This document shows, piece by piece, positions 5,483 through 12,802 of a DNA stretch of 13,333 nt. Position 1 is the first letter of the stretch; the number at the start of each line of letters is the position of its first letter. Origin of the DNA: DATGZH01 sp035297265 (GTDB lineage Bacteria > Actinomycetota > Acidimicrobiia > Acidimicrobiales > RAAP-2); assembly GCA_035297265.1 (NCBI GenBank), contig DATGZH010000040.1, positions 1 to 13,333 on the forward strand, given 5' to 3'. The position numbers and the translations under genes are program-made. Below the pieces are notes generated by a model. That model saw only the letters and a program-made list of their open reading frames with translations. It did not search any database and was not told the origin of the DNA.

Positions 5483-6643
5483 ATGGCCCATCCCTTCCAC
5501 GACGTCGCGGTGGTCGGTGCTTACAACACCGTGCAGGCCCGCCAGCTCGAGGGCCACGACTCGCTCTCGATCGCCGTGGACGGCGCCCTCGGGGTGCTGG
5601 CCGACGCCGGGCTCGACCGCAGGGACGTGGACGGCGTGGTCGGCGAACGGGCGGGGGAGCTCGTCTACGAGCTCGGGATCGGCCCGGTCACCCGGGTGGG
5701 GAACGGGCTCGGGATACCGGCGGTCATCGAGGCGGCCGAGATGATCGCCAGCGGCCAGTGCCGGGTCGTCCTCATCACCGCCGGCAGTGCCGGCATCTAC
5801 ACCCAGCACGCCTCGACCGCCCCCTGGACCCGGCCCGGCAACGAGTTCGTGGCCCCCTTCGGGATGTTCACCGCGGCGGAGTTCGCCCTCATGGCTCGAC
5901 GGCACATGCTCCGCTTCGGCACGACGACCGAACAGATGGCCACGGTGGCCGCCACCATCCGCAACCACGGCAGCATCAACCCCGAGGCCGTCTACTTCGG
6001 CCGGGGCCCGTACAGCCCCCAGGACATCTTGGACTCCCGGCCGGTGGCCGAGCCCTTCCATCTCCTCGACTGCTCCACCACCTCGGAGGGCGGCTGCGGG
6101 ATCCTGCTGGCCTCCGCCGACCGCGGGGCCGACCTGCGCCAGCCGCCGGTGTACGTGCTCGGCGGCGGGAGCGACAGCTACGGCGGCTCCTACCAGCACC
6201 CCCCGGTCTGGGACCTCCCGGGCACCGGCGAGATCGAGGCCGGCTACGTGGGCCGACGGGCCGCCCGGGCGGCCTTCGCGGCCGCCGGCCTCGGGCCGAG
6301 CGACGTCGACGTGTGCGAGTTCTACGACCCCTTCTCGTTCGAGATCATCCGGCAGTTCGAGGCCTTCGGCTTCTGCGGCGACGGCGAGGGTGGCCCTTTC
6401 GTCATGGACGGCCGGATCGCCCTCGACGGCGAGTTCCCGGTCACGACCGACGGCGGGACGATGTCCTTCGCCCATCCCGGGGCCTCCACCCAGATGCTCC
6501 AGCGGGTCATCCGCGGGGTCCACCAGCTGCGGGGCTCGGGCGGACCGGGCCAGGTCGACGGGGCGGCCGTGGCCCTGTGCTCGAACGGCGGCTCGGGGGC
6601 CCTCTTCAACGACGTGCTCCTGCTCGGGGTGGCGCGCCCGTGA
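5483..6643 (+). CDS. Thiolase-fold protein lacking the Cys nucleophile (Ltp2/SCPx-type lyase candidate)
   Basis: The 386-residue protein follows the thiolase fold of the SCPx/lipid-transfer-protein group. It has an N-terminal half with VGNGLGIPAVIEAAEMIASG (72-91). Its C-terminal half has DVCEFYDPFSFEIIRQFEAFGFC (276-298), PVTTDGGTMSFAHPGASTQM (319-338) and ALCSNGGSGALFNDVLLLG (364-382). In true thiolases the first segment reads like VCGSGLKAV with the nucleophilic cysteine; here the aligned residue is Asn74. The histidine-bearing HPG (331-333) is kept. Loss of the cysteine together with a coupled DUF35 partner is characteristic of Ltp2-type aldolases, which cleave beta-hydroxy-acyl-CoA side chains using tyrosines; Tyr281 is a candidate. 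This function is inferred. The start is the ATG at 5483, placed by TATGCT just upstream. Its stop overlaps the next start. Confidence 0.85.
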   Translation: MAHPFHDVAVVGAYNTVQARQLEGHDSLSIAVDGALGVLADAGLDRRDVDGVVGERAGELVYELGIGPVTRVGNGLGIPAVIEAAEMIASGQCRVVLITAGSAGIYTQHASTAPWTRPGNEFVAPFGMFTAAEFALMARRHMLRFGTTTEQMATVAATIRNHGSINPEAVYFGRGPYSPQDILDSRPVAEPFHLLDCSTTSEGGCGILLASADRGADLRQPPVYVLGGGSDSYGGSYQHPPVWDLPGTGEIEAGYVGRRAARAAFAAAGLGPSDVDVCEFYDPFSFEIIRQFEAFGFCGDGEGGPFVMDGRIALDGEFPVTTDGGTMSFAHPGASTQMLQRVIRGVHQLRGSGGPGQVDGAAVALCSNGGSGALFNDVLLLGVARP

Positions 6644-7056
6644 CCCTCGCCCCCCAACCCCCGGGCGTCCCGGTGCCCCGGCCGTCGCTCTTCTCGGCCC
6701 CCTATTGGGAGGGCTGCCGTCTCGGCGAGCTCCGGTTCTCCCGCTGCGGCTCGTGCGGGGCGGCGATCGCTGACGCCCCGCGGTGCTGCCACCGTTGCGG
6801 CAGCACCGACCTGAGCTGGGAGGTGAGCAGCGGACGGGGCACCGTCTACAGCTGGACGGTCGTCTGGCGCCCCCAGACCCCGGCCTTCCAGGTCCCCTAC
6901 GTCCCGGTCATCGTCCAGTTCGAGGAGGGCTTCTTCCTGCTGAGCTCCCTCATCGGCTGCGAGGTCGACGACGTCGCCGAGGGGCTGGCCGTCGCCGTCG
7001 AGTTTCACCCCTGCGGTGACGGTGAGTCGCTGCCGTATGTCCGTCCGGCCGGCTGA
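6640..7056 (+). CDS. Zn-ribbon / OB-fold (DUF35, ChsH2-C-like) protein
   Basis: The 138-residue protein has an N-terminal helix region (SLFSAPYWEGCRLGELRFSRC), a rubredoxin-like zinc ribbon with Cys36-x2-Cys39 and Cys50-x2-Cys53, and an OB-fold domain (66-135). The OB domain begins GRGTVYSWTVVWRP and contains EGFFLLSSLIGC..DDV..GLAVAVEF. This two-part layout defines the DUF35 family, whose members bind acyl-CoA and pair with thiolase-fold enzymes, including ChsH2 with Ltp2 and the acetoacetyl-CoA thiolase/HMG-CoA synthase partners of archaea. The start is the GTG at 6640, which overlaps the upstream stop in GTGA. That implies translational coupling and a stoichiometric complex. Its role would be to position the CoA ester and complete the active site of the upstream protein. 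Confidence 0.88.
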   Translation: MTLAPQPPGVPVPRPSLFSAPYWEGCRLGELRFSRCGSCGAAIADAPRCCHRCGSTDLSWEVSSGRGTVYSWTVVWRPQTPAFQVPYVPVIVQFEEGFFLLSSLIGCEVDDVAEGLAVAVEFHPCGDGESLPYVRPAG

Positions 7057-7103
7057 TGTCGTTGCCGTTCCGGGCGCGGCGGTTCGTCGGTGAGGAGACG
7101 ACG

Positions 7104-7637
7104 ATGTCCGATCTGGCGGACCGCGGCGACGAGCCTGGCGAGGCTGGTCCGCTGGCCATCCAGACCGACGATCCCCTCGCGGACGACGTGCGAGCCCTTT
7201 TGGCGAAGCACCTGGCCTTCTCCGACGCCACGACCCCGCCGGCGTACGCCTTCGCCCTGGACGCCGAGCGTCTCGCTGAACCCGGTGTGACGTTCTTCAG
7301 CGCGCGGCTCGACGGGATGCTCGTGGGCGTGGGCGCGCTCAAGCGTCTGGACGACCGGCACGCCGAGCTCAAGTCGATGCACACCCTCGAGGCGGAACGG
7401 CGACGGGGGGTGGGCCGGGCGATCGTCGAGCACATCTTGGTCTTTGCCCGGGCGCAGGGCTTCGAGCGGGTCAGTCTCGAAACCGGGACCATGGAGGAGT
7501 TCGCTCCCGCCCGCTCCCTGTACCGGCAGATGGGCTTCGAACCGTGCGAACCCTTCGGTGACTACCAAAAGAGCCCGTACAACACGTGGATGACGATGGA
7601 GCTGGCTGAGCGCAGGGCCGGACGGGCGAGCCCGTGA
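7104..7637 (+). CDS. GNAT-family N-acetyltransferase, YsnE-like
   Basis: The 177-residue protein has the GNAT acetyl-CoA pyrophosphate loop RRGVGRA (100-106), preceded by the strand ELKSMHTLEAERR. It ends in SLETGTMEEFAPARSLYRQMGFEPCEPFGDYQKSPYNTWMTMEL. The stretches HLAFSDATTPP, ..FFSARLDG.LVGVGALK.LD.RHAELKSM and LETG...F.PARSLY..MGF..CEPF.DY match my memory of Bacillus subtilis YsnE closely. The acceptor of that family is not firmly known. Start: the ATG at 7104 has GAGGAG (7092-7097) six bases upstream. An ATG at 7056 would overlap the previous stop but adds 16 residues without a ribosome binding site. It lies 47 bases behind the DUF35 gene and is probably the last gene of that operon. 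Its codons are slightly less GC-biased than those of its neighbours. Confidence 0.88.
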   Translation: MSDLADRGDEPGEAGPLAIQTDDPLADDVRALLAKHLAFSDATTPPAYAFALDAERLAEPGVTFFSARLDGMLVGVGALKRLDDRHAELKSMHTLEAERRRGVGRAIVEHILVFARAQGFERVSLETGTMEEFAPARSLYRQMGFEPCEPFGDYQKSPYNTWMTMELAERRAGRASP

Positions 7638-7674
7638 GTCCCGTGTACCGCGCCGAGACGACCCCTGCCCTGAC

Positions 7675-7687
7675 CGGGTCGAACCCG
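7675..7687. terminator. Weak hairpin between convergent genes
   Basis: CGGGT-CGA-ACCCG forms a five-base-pair stem between the convergent genes that end at 7637 and 7692. There is no T tract, so it may work only with help, or not at all. Confidence 0.25.
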
Positions 7688-7691
7688 TGGG

Positions 7692-9311
7692 TCAGACGGG
7701 CCGTCCGTTCTCACACCAGGCGTTGGCCGGAACGCCCTGGCACGGATCGTTCATCGTGGGGATGCCCGACGTCGGCATGGGCTGCATCTCGACCCCCGTG
7801 CCCTGGGGGTAGCTGGCGCCGGCGGGGCAGGTGCCGAACCCCGTGTCACAGAGGACCTGGTTGAAGAGGGCGCCGCCGGTGTTGGCGGCCGTCGTGAGCG
7901 TGCCGTCGCACGTGGGCTGGGCGGCCTCGAGGTCAGCCGGGGCGCTCCCGTTCGGGTAGGTGTTGTCCCGGAAGCAGTTGCGCGGCTGGTTGCCGGCCAC
8001 CGTGATCTGCCCGAAGTCGGCGTTCGTCGGGTTGCCGAAGTACCCGTTGTGGCTGAACGTGTTGTGGAGCAGCGCGTCGTTCATGGGGTCGTAGACGCAG
8101 CCGAAGCCACTGATCTCGACGCCACCGGTGCCCGTGCAGCTCTGGTGGTACTCGGGCGGGTTCGAGTCCGGGTAGGGCACGAACAGGATCCCCCAGGCGC
8201 CGTTGTCAGCGAAGGTGTTGTCCATCACGGTGTCGTTCCGGCCCCCCGAGAGCGTCATCCCGGTGCCGGTCGGCCCGGCCGCCGCACCCCCGGACCTCGG
8301 CGTGTTGGGGTTGTTGTTGTCGTGGATGTAGTTGTGCCAGAAGACCCAGCAGGACCGGGTGTGGGTGATCGGGCTGGTGGCGCTGCCCGGGCAGTTGCCG
8401 TCCTGGGGAGCGGGCGGGTCGCCCTGGATCTGGGTGTTGGTGTCGAACCCGTCCTCGTTCTTGTCGAACTGGGAGTTCTCGACGACGATCTGGCCGCCCG
8501 AGTTGGTCCCGGAGTAGCCGAGGGCGTTGTTCTCCATCCAGGCATGGTTGATCGTCATGTCGCAGACCTGCTGGCAGGCCCCGACGTACATGCCCGAGTC
8601 GTTGAAGTTGTTGGCGTAGAGGTAGTTCCAGAGGCCGGGTCCGTGGGCGTTGGACGAGAAGATCCCGTACTGGGCGGCCGAGTCCTCGTTGGCGTAGAAG
8701 GTGGTCGTGGCGGTGAGGTAGCTCCCCTCGTAGCCGTCAAGTCCGATCTTCCCGGAGTCGGCCCCGCCGTTCCACCAGATCTCGTTGCCCGAGGCCTCCG
8801 TCCCGGCGAGGAAGTTGCAGACGGTGAGGTTGTCGATGCTCACGTCGTCGGCCTTCCACACGACGATGCCGTTGCGGCCGACCGGCTTGCCGTCCGAACC
8901 GGTCGTGCCGTACTGCTGCTCGCTCGGTGACGACGTGCAGGGGGTCGAGGTCCCGGCCTTCGTGCCGTCCACGATCACCTTCGAGCGGCTCATCCCCCGG
9001 AGGTGCAGGCCGGACTTGGTGATGAGCACGCCGCCGAAGGCCCCCTCGTGCAGGTTCGCCGACGGGTGGGTGAGGTCGTCGGTCTCGTGGTAGTCGCCCG
9101 GCGCGACGAGGATCCAGTCGCCCGACGAGGCGGCGTTCACCGCCGCCTGGATGCTCGAGTACTGGCCCCGGTGGCCGTCGAACGTGCCCACGAGGAGGAC
9201 GTGGCCACTCGGGCCGCCCGTGCCCGACGATCCGCCCGAGCTGCACGCACTGAGGGTGGTCGCGCTCAACGTCAGGGCCCCCGCCACCAGCCACGCGCTC
9301 GACCGTCTCAC
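7692..9311 (-). CDS. Lipoprotein with a right-handed parallel beta-helix
   Basis: The 539-residue protein starts MRRSSAWLVAGALTLSATTLSAC, a lipoprotein signal with lipobox LSAC (lipidated Cys23), followed by a Ser/Gly linker. The segment YSSIQAAVNAASSGDWILVAPGDYHE (51-76) is the classic opening of pectin-lyase-like beta-helix proteins. Residues of about 95-450 carry repeated short strands with Asn and Gly turns, such as GIVVWKADDVSIDNLTVCNF, NYLYANNFNDSG, GQIVVENSQFDKNEDGFD and NDTVMDNTFADNGAWGI. About a dozen cysteines could form disulfides outside the membrane. It probably sits on the outer face of the cytoplasmic membrane and may bind or cleave a polysaccharide; catalytic residues cannot be assigned. 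The start is a GTG at 9311 with AGGGGG five bases upstream. It follows the aldolase-family gene on the same strand after 92 bases. Confidence 0.82.
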   Translation of the reverse strand: MRRSSAWLVAGALTLSATTLSACSSGGSSGTGGPSGHVLLVGTFDGHRGQYSSIQAAVNAASSGDWILVAPGDYHETDDLTHPSANLHEGAFGGVLITKSGLHLRGMSRSKVIVDGTKAGTSTPCTSSPSEQQYGTTGSDGKPVGRNGIVVWKADDVSIDNLTVCNFLAGTEASGNEIWWNGGADSGKIGLDGYEGSYLTATTTFYANEDSAAQYGIFSSNAHGPGLWNYLYANNFNDSGMYVGACQQVCDMTINHAWMENNALGYSGTNSGGQIVVENSQFDKNEDGFDTNTQIQGDPPAPQDGNCPGSATSPITHTRSCWVFWHNYIHDNNNPNTPRSGGAAAGPTGTGMTLSGGRNDTVMDNTFADNGAWGILFVPYPDSNPPEYHQSCTGTGGVEISGFGCVYDPMNDALLHNTFSHNGYFGNPTNADFGQITVAGNQPRNCFRDNTYPNGSAPADLEAAQPTCDGTLTTAANTGGALFNQVLCDTGFGTCPAGASYPQGTGVEMQPMPTSGIPTMNDPCQGVPANAWCENGRPV

Positions 9312-9403
9312 GGTCCCCCTTTGGTGCCCGGCCGCCGGCCGTCCCGTGCCGGCGCGCCTGCTGTCTATCGAAGGTAGCCGGGACGAAGGACCACCGCTCC
9401 CGG

Positions 9404-10141
9404 TCAGTCGTCGAGCAGGTCGGGTGCCTCGCGCAGCTCCTGGCGGACCATGGCCTCCCAGAAGCCGTGGAACCCCTCACCGTCGCTCGCCTCGATGAAG
9501 CGCCGGAATTCGGCGGGCAGGGGGGAGTTGAGCGCGCCACCGGCGTTCCGGATGTAGGTGGCGTGCTGGCAGCGCTGCTCCAGCGCCACGGCCCGTTGGT
9601 GCACCGCCCGGGCCGAGCCGCCGAGCACGAAGACCCCGTGGCCCGCCAGCAGCGCGAGGTCGGCCCCGCCCATGAGCTCGACCGCCCGTCGGGCGGAGGC
9701 CGCGTTGTTGACCGCCCCGCCGTACTCGTTCACGAGGACGAGCTCGCCGCCGCCGAGGGACGAGCTCTGGTCCATCGGCGGGGGCACCTCGCCCATGTCC
9801 GCCCACACCGTCCCGAAGAGCGGGTGGTTGTGCATGGCCCAGGCCACGCCGGGGCGGAGCTTGTGCAGCTCGAGGTGGAGCGGGATGCCGAGGGGCGCCG
9901 GCCAGTCGCCCTCGACCACGTTGCCGTCGAGGTCGATGCGGATCACGTCCCGGGGCCGGATCTCGTTCCAGAGGAGGAGCCACGGGTTGCACAGGAGGGT
10001 GCCGTCGCCCAGGTTGAAGGTGATGTGCCCGGCGAGGTGGTCGTTGTGGCCCTCACGCCAGAGCGTGCGGGCCAGGAGGACGAGCTCCTCCTTCGGCCTG
10101 AGGTCCGGCAGCAGCTTCTCGGCGGTGGGCTCGAACGTCAT
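9404..10141 (-). CDS. Class II aldolase/adducin-family protein
   Basis: The 245-residue protein has the class II aldolase fold: GHNDHLAGHITFNLGDGTLLCNPW (31-54), GNVVEG (73-78), IPLHLELHKLRPGVAWAMHNHP (86-107) and LALLAGHGVFVLG (162-174). The metal ligands would be His104 and His106 of the HNHP motif and His168 of AGHG. The usual acidic catalytic residue may be Glu91. Relatives are zinc-dependent fuculose- or rhamnulose-phosphate aldolases, ribulose-phosphate epimerases and many uncharacterised enzymes in acyl-CoA or aromatic catabolic clusters. Without a visible phosphate site I do not assign a sugar substrate. The ATG at 10141 has GGAG (10148-10151) six bases upstream and is preferred to the in-frame ATG at 10165. 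It is divergent from the CoA-transferase gene, 186 bases away, which suggests a shared pathway. Confidence 0.87.
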   Translation of the reverse strand: MTFEPTAEKLLPDLRPKEELVLLARTLWREGHNDHLAGHITFNLGDGTLLCNPWLLLWNEIRPRDVIRIDLDGNVVEGDWPAPLGIPLHLELHKLRPGVAWAMHNHPLFGTVWADMGEVPPPMDQSSSLGGGELVLVNEYGGAVNNAASARRAVELMGGADLALLAGHGVFVLGGSARAVHQRAVALEQRCQHATYIRNAGGALNSPLPAEFRRFIEASDGEGFHGFWEAMVRQELREAPDLLDD

Positions 10142-10187
10142 GGCCAACTCCTCCTCCCGGTGCATCGGCGGCACCGGCCGTCGCTCG

Positions 10188-10216
10188 ACGCTACCGACGC
10201 GCCGGTCGTCGCTCAA
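10188..10216 (-). promoter_or_regulatory. Promoter for the class II aldolase gene
   Basis: On the minus strand TTGAGC (10216-10211) and TAGCGT (10193-10188) are separated by exactly 17 bp. Transcription would start near 10181, leaving a leader of about 40 bases that includes the ribosome binding site. Confidence 0.45.
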
Positions 10217-10275
10217 TTGTTCGCCAGCCGGTCGGCGGCGAGGCCGCGACCGGTGCCCGGCGCGTGACCCCGACC

Positions 10276-10281
10276 TACGCT
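10276..10281 (+). promoter_or_regulatory. -10 element TACGCT upstream of the CoA-transferase
   Basis: TACGCT lies 46 bases upstream of the ATG at 10328 and matches the TAYGMT form seen in front of three other genes here. No good -35 box is visible. A leader of about 40 bases would carry GGAG (10319-10322). Confidence 0.35.
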
Positions 10282-10327
10282 GGCGCCATCGCCGGCGACG
10301 GCGGTCAGCTGCGAGGCCGGAGACCAC

Positions 10328-12691
10328 ATGGACGGCGACGAGACGATCCGGGCCCACCCCGGCCCCGCGATGAGCGGCGACGCCCGCCCGCCGGCGCTCG
10401 AGGGGCTCCGTGTCCTCGACACGACCACCGGCATCGCCGGTCCGTACTGCACCAAGGTCCTCGCCGACGCCGGGGCCGACGTCGTGAAGGTGGAGGACCC
10501 GGCGGGCGACCCGCTCCGAAGCCAGCACGGCGGTGGCCTGTTCGAGTACCTGCACGCCTCGAAGCGCTCGGTGACGGGCGGCCTCGACCAGCTCGTGGCC
10601 GGTGCCGAGATCCTCGTCGTCGACGCCCCGCCCGACACCGAGCGGCTCTGGCGCGAGCACCCGTCGCTCGTCGTCGTCAGCATCACCCCCTACGGGTGCA
10701 GCGGGCCCTGGTTCGGGCGGCCCTGGACCGAGTTCACGCTGCAGGCGGCGTGCGGCTCGACCGGGTCGCGGGGCCTGCCCGACCGTCCGCCCATCACCGG
10801 CGGCGGCCGGACGGGTGAGTGGCTGGCCGGGACCTACGCCGCCCTCGGGGCCCTCGCCGCCTGGCGCTCCGCCGGGTTGACGGGGCACGGCGACCACGTC
10901 GACGTGGCCATCCTCGACTGCATGGCCGTGACGATGACCACCTACCCCTCGCTGTTCTCCTCGTTCGCCGGCTGGCCCCCGATGCGGGGGACGGGACGTT
11001 CGGTCGAGGTGCCGTCGATCGAGCCCAGCCGCGACGGCTACTTCGTGGTGACGACGAACAGCGCCCAGCAGTTCCACGACTTCCTGGTGATGATCGAGCG
11101 TTCCGACCTCTGCGACGACCGAGAGCTGGCCCTCGTGGTCAAGCGGTTCGCCCGGCGCGAGGAGTTCCTCGCCGCCGTGCACGAGCACACGACGAAGCGC
11201 ACGACAGCCGAGCTCCTCGAGGAGGCGGCGAACTTCCGGCTGCCGGCCGGGCCCGTGCTCCACGGCGGCACGGTGACGTCCTTCGAGCAGTTCGTGGCGC
11301 TCGGAACCTTCGTCGGCGCGCCGTCCGGACGCTTCGTCCAGCCCCGGGTGCCGTTCAAGATCTCAGACGCCCCGCCGCGCCCGTTCGGACCGGCGCCGTC
11401 GGTCGGGGAGCACGACGGCCTCGTCGAGTGGCCACCGGTCGGAGGCGCGGCGCCCGACTCGGCACGGCGGCTCCCCTTGGAAGGCGTCCGGATCATCGAC
11501 TGCACGGCGTGGTGGGCCGGGCCCGCCGCCACCCAGGTCCTCGCCTCGCTCGGGGCCGACGTCGTGAAGGTGGAGTCGACCCGCCGACCCGACCTGATGC
11601 GCATGGCGAGCACCAAGCCGCCGTCGGTCGACCAGTGGTGGGAGTGGGGGGCGCTCTTCCACGGGGCCAACACGAACAAGCGGGGCGTCACCCTCGACCT
11701 GACTCGCCCGGAGGGGGTGGCGGTCTTCGAGCGGCTGGTGGGCACGGCCGACGCGCTCGTCGAGAACTACACGCCCCGGGTGATGGAGCAGTTCGGGCTG
11801 GGCTGGGAGCGGCTGCACGAGCTCAACCCCGAACTGCTCATGGTGCGGATGCCGGCCTTCGGGCTGGACGGGCCGTGGCGCGATCGCACGGGGTTCGCCC
11901 AGACGATGGAGTGCCTGACCGGGATGGCCTGGCTCACCGGGTTCGCCGACGGGCCACCCGTGCTGCTCCGCGGGGCCTGCGACCCGCTCGCCGGGATGCA
12001 CGCGGCGATCGCCACCCTCGTCGCCCTGGTCGACCGGGAGCGTCACGGGGGTGGGCGTCTCGTGGAGACGATCATGGTCGAAGCGGCGCTCAACGCCGCC
12101 GTCGAGCAGATCATCGAGTTCGGTCTCACCGGGACCGTGCTGTCGCGCGACGGCAACCGCGGTCGCGAGGCCGCCCCGCAGGGCCTCTACGCCTGTGCGG
12201 GCGACGACGAGTGGCTGGCCGTGTCGGTCCCCGACGACGCCACCTGGTCGGTGCTCGTCGAGGTGCTGGGCCACCCGGCCTGGGCCGACCGTCCCGAACT
12301 TGGGACCGAGGCCGGGCGGCGGGCGGCCCACGACGAGATCGACGCCGGGCTCGGGGCCTGGTCGTCGGCCCGGCCGGCCGAGGACCAGGCCGAGGAGCTC
12401 TCGAGGGCCGGCGTGCCCGCCGCCGTCGTCATCGCCGCCCGGGACATGGTGCACAACCCGCAGTTGTTGCACCGGCGGCTCTTCGAGACCGAGGACCATC
12501 CGGTCACCGGCCCCCACGAGATCCCGATCATGCCGTTCCGCCTGCGGGGGGTGCCCACCTGGCTCCGGCGCACGTCGCCCACCCTCGGTGAGCACAACGA
12601 CGAGGTGCTGGGCGAGCTCGGGCTCGATCAGGAGGAGATCGTCCGACTCGTCGCCGAGGGTGTCGTCGGCGACCGGCTGGTCTCCGGCTAG
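10328..12691 (+). CDS. Two-domain type III (CaiB/BaiF) CoA-transferase fusion
   Basis: The 787-residue protein is about twice the family length and has two CaiB/BaiF domains. Domain 1 (about 22-370) begins LEGLRVLDTTTGIAGPYCTKVLADAGADVVKVEDP and domain 2 (about 382-787) begins LEGVRIIDCTAWWAGPAATQVLASLGADVVKVEST; the matching motifs are exactly 360 residues apart. The family forms interlocked dimers and moves CoA between acids through an acyl-aspartyl intermediate. Domain 1 keeps that aspartate in HVDVAILDCMAV (Asp197) but has a shortened middle region (60-100). Domain 2 is full length but has Glu585 at the aligned site (LVETIMVEAAL). One active site per chain is therefore likely. DddD-type enzymes share the double-domain layout. 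Substrate unknown. The ATG at 10328 has GGAG five bases upstream; an in-frame ATG at 10370 is also possible. Confidence 0.9.
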   Translation: MDGDETIRAHPGPAMSGDARPPALEGLRVLDTTTGIAGPYCTKVLADAGADVVKVEDPAGDPLRSQHGGGLFEYLHASKRSVTGGLDQLVAGAEILVVDAPPDTERLWREHPSLVVVSITPYGCSGPWFGRPWTEFTLQAACGSTGSRGLPDRPPITGGGRTGEWLAGTYAALGALAAWRSAGLTGHGDHVDVAILDCMAVTMTTYPSLFSSFAGWPPMRGTGRSVEVPSIEPSRDGYFVVTTNSAQQFHDFLVMIERSDLCDDRELALVVKRFARREEFLAAVHEHTTKRTTAELLEEAANFRLPAGPVLHGGTVTSFEQFVALGTFVGAPSGRFVQPRVPFKISDAPPRPFGPAPSVGEHDGLVEWPPVGGAAPDSARRLPLEGVRIIDCTAWWAGPAATQVLASLGADVVKVESTRRPDLMRMASTKPPSVDQWWEWGALFHGANTNKRGVTLDLTRPEGVAVFERLVGTADALVENYTPRVMEQFGLGWERLHELNPELLMVRMPAFGLDGPWRDRTGFAQTMECLTGMAWLTGFADGPPVLLRGACDPLAGMHAAIATLVALVDRERHGGGRLVETIMVEAALNAAVEQIIEFGLTGTVLSRDGNRGREAAPQGLYACAGDDEWLAVSVPDDATWSVLVEVLGHPAWADRPELGTEAGRRAAHDEIDAGLGAWSSARPAEDQAEELSRAGVPAAVVIAARDMVHNPQLLHRRLFETEDHPVTGPHEIPIMPFRLRGVPTWLRRTSPTLGEHNDEVLGELGLDQEEIVRLVAEGVVGDRLVSG

Positions 12692-12705
12692 GGGCTGCGG
12701 GCTCG

Positions 12706-12733
12706 TTCGCCGTCGGGCCGGGCCACGTATGCT
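12706..12733 (+). promoter_or_regulatory. Candidate promoter for the substrate-binding protein gene
   Basis: TTCGCC (12706-12711) and TATGCT (12728-12733) are 16 bp apart. The start near 12740 would leave a leader of about 60 bases before the ATG at 12803, so this gene probably has its own transcript although the gap to the CoA-transferase is only 111 bases. Confidence 0.4.
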
Positions 12734-12802
12734 GCGGTCATTCCGCCGCGTCACCGGAGCGTCTTGCCCGCGTGCTCGGGATCGTCTGAGGGGGCCTTGG
12801 CC

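Noticed and set aside
2613..5744. Plus-strand open frame of 1043 codons
   Set aside because: It runs antisense to the repeat protein and the CoA synthetase, both of which have full family or signal-peptide evidence. Its composition (His, Arg, Gly, Val, Asp) is typical of antisense frames in GC-rich DNA.
7634..7864. 76-codon plus-strand frame after the acetyltransferase
   Set aside because: It mostly overlaps the end of the lipoprotein gene in antisense, has no ribosome binding site, and is Arg/Trp/Pro-rich.
8049..8930. Plus-strand frame of 293 codons
   Set aside because: It is antisense to the beta-helix lipoprotein and is Val/Gly/Asp/Arg-rich without any motif.
9404..11263. Minus-strand frame of 619 codons that includes the class II aldolase
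   Set aside because: Only the last 245 codons belong to the aldolase. The upstream part is antisense to the CoA-transferase, and a ribosome binding site marks the start at 10141.
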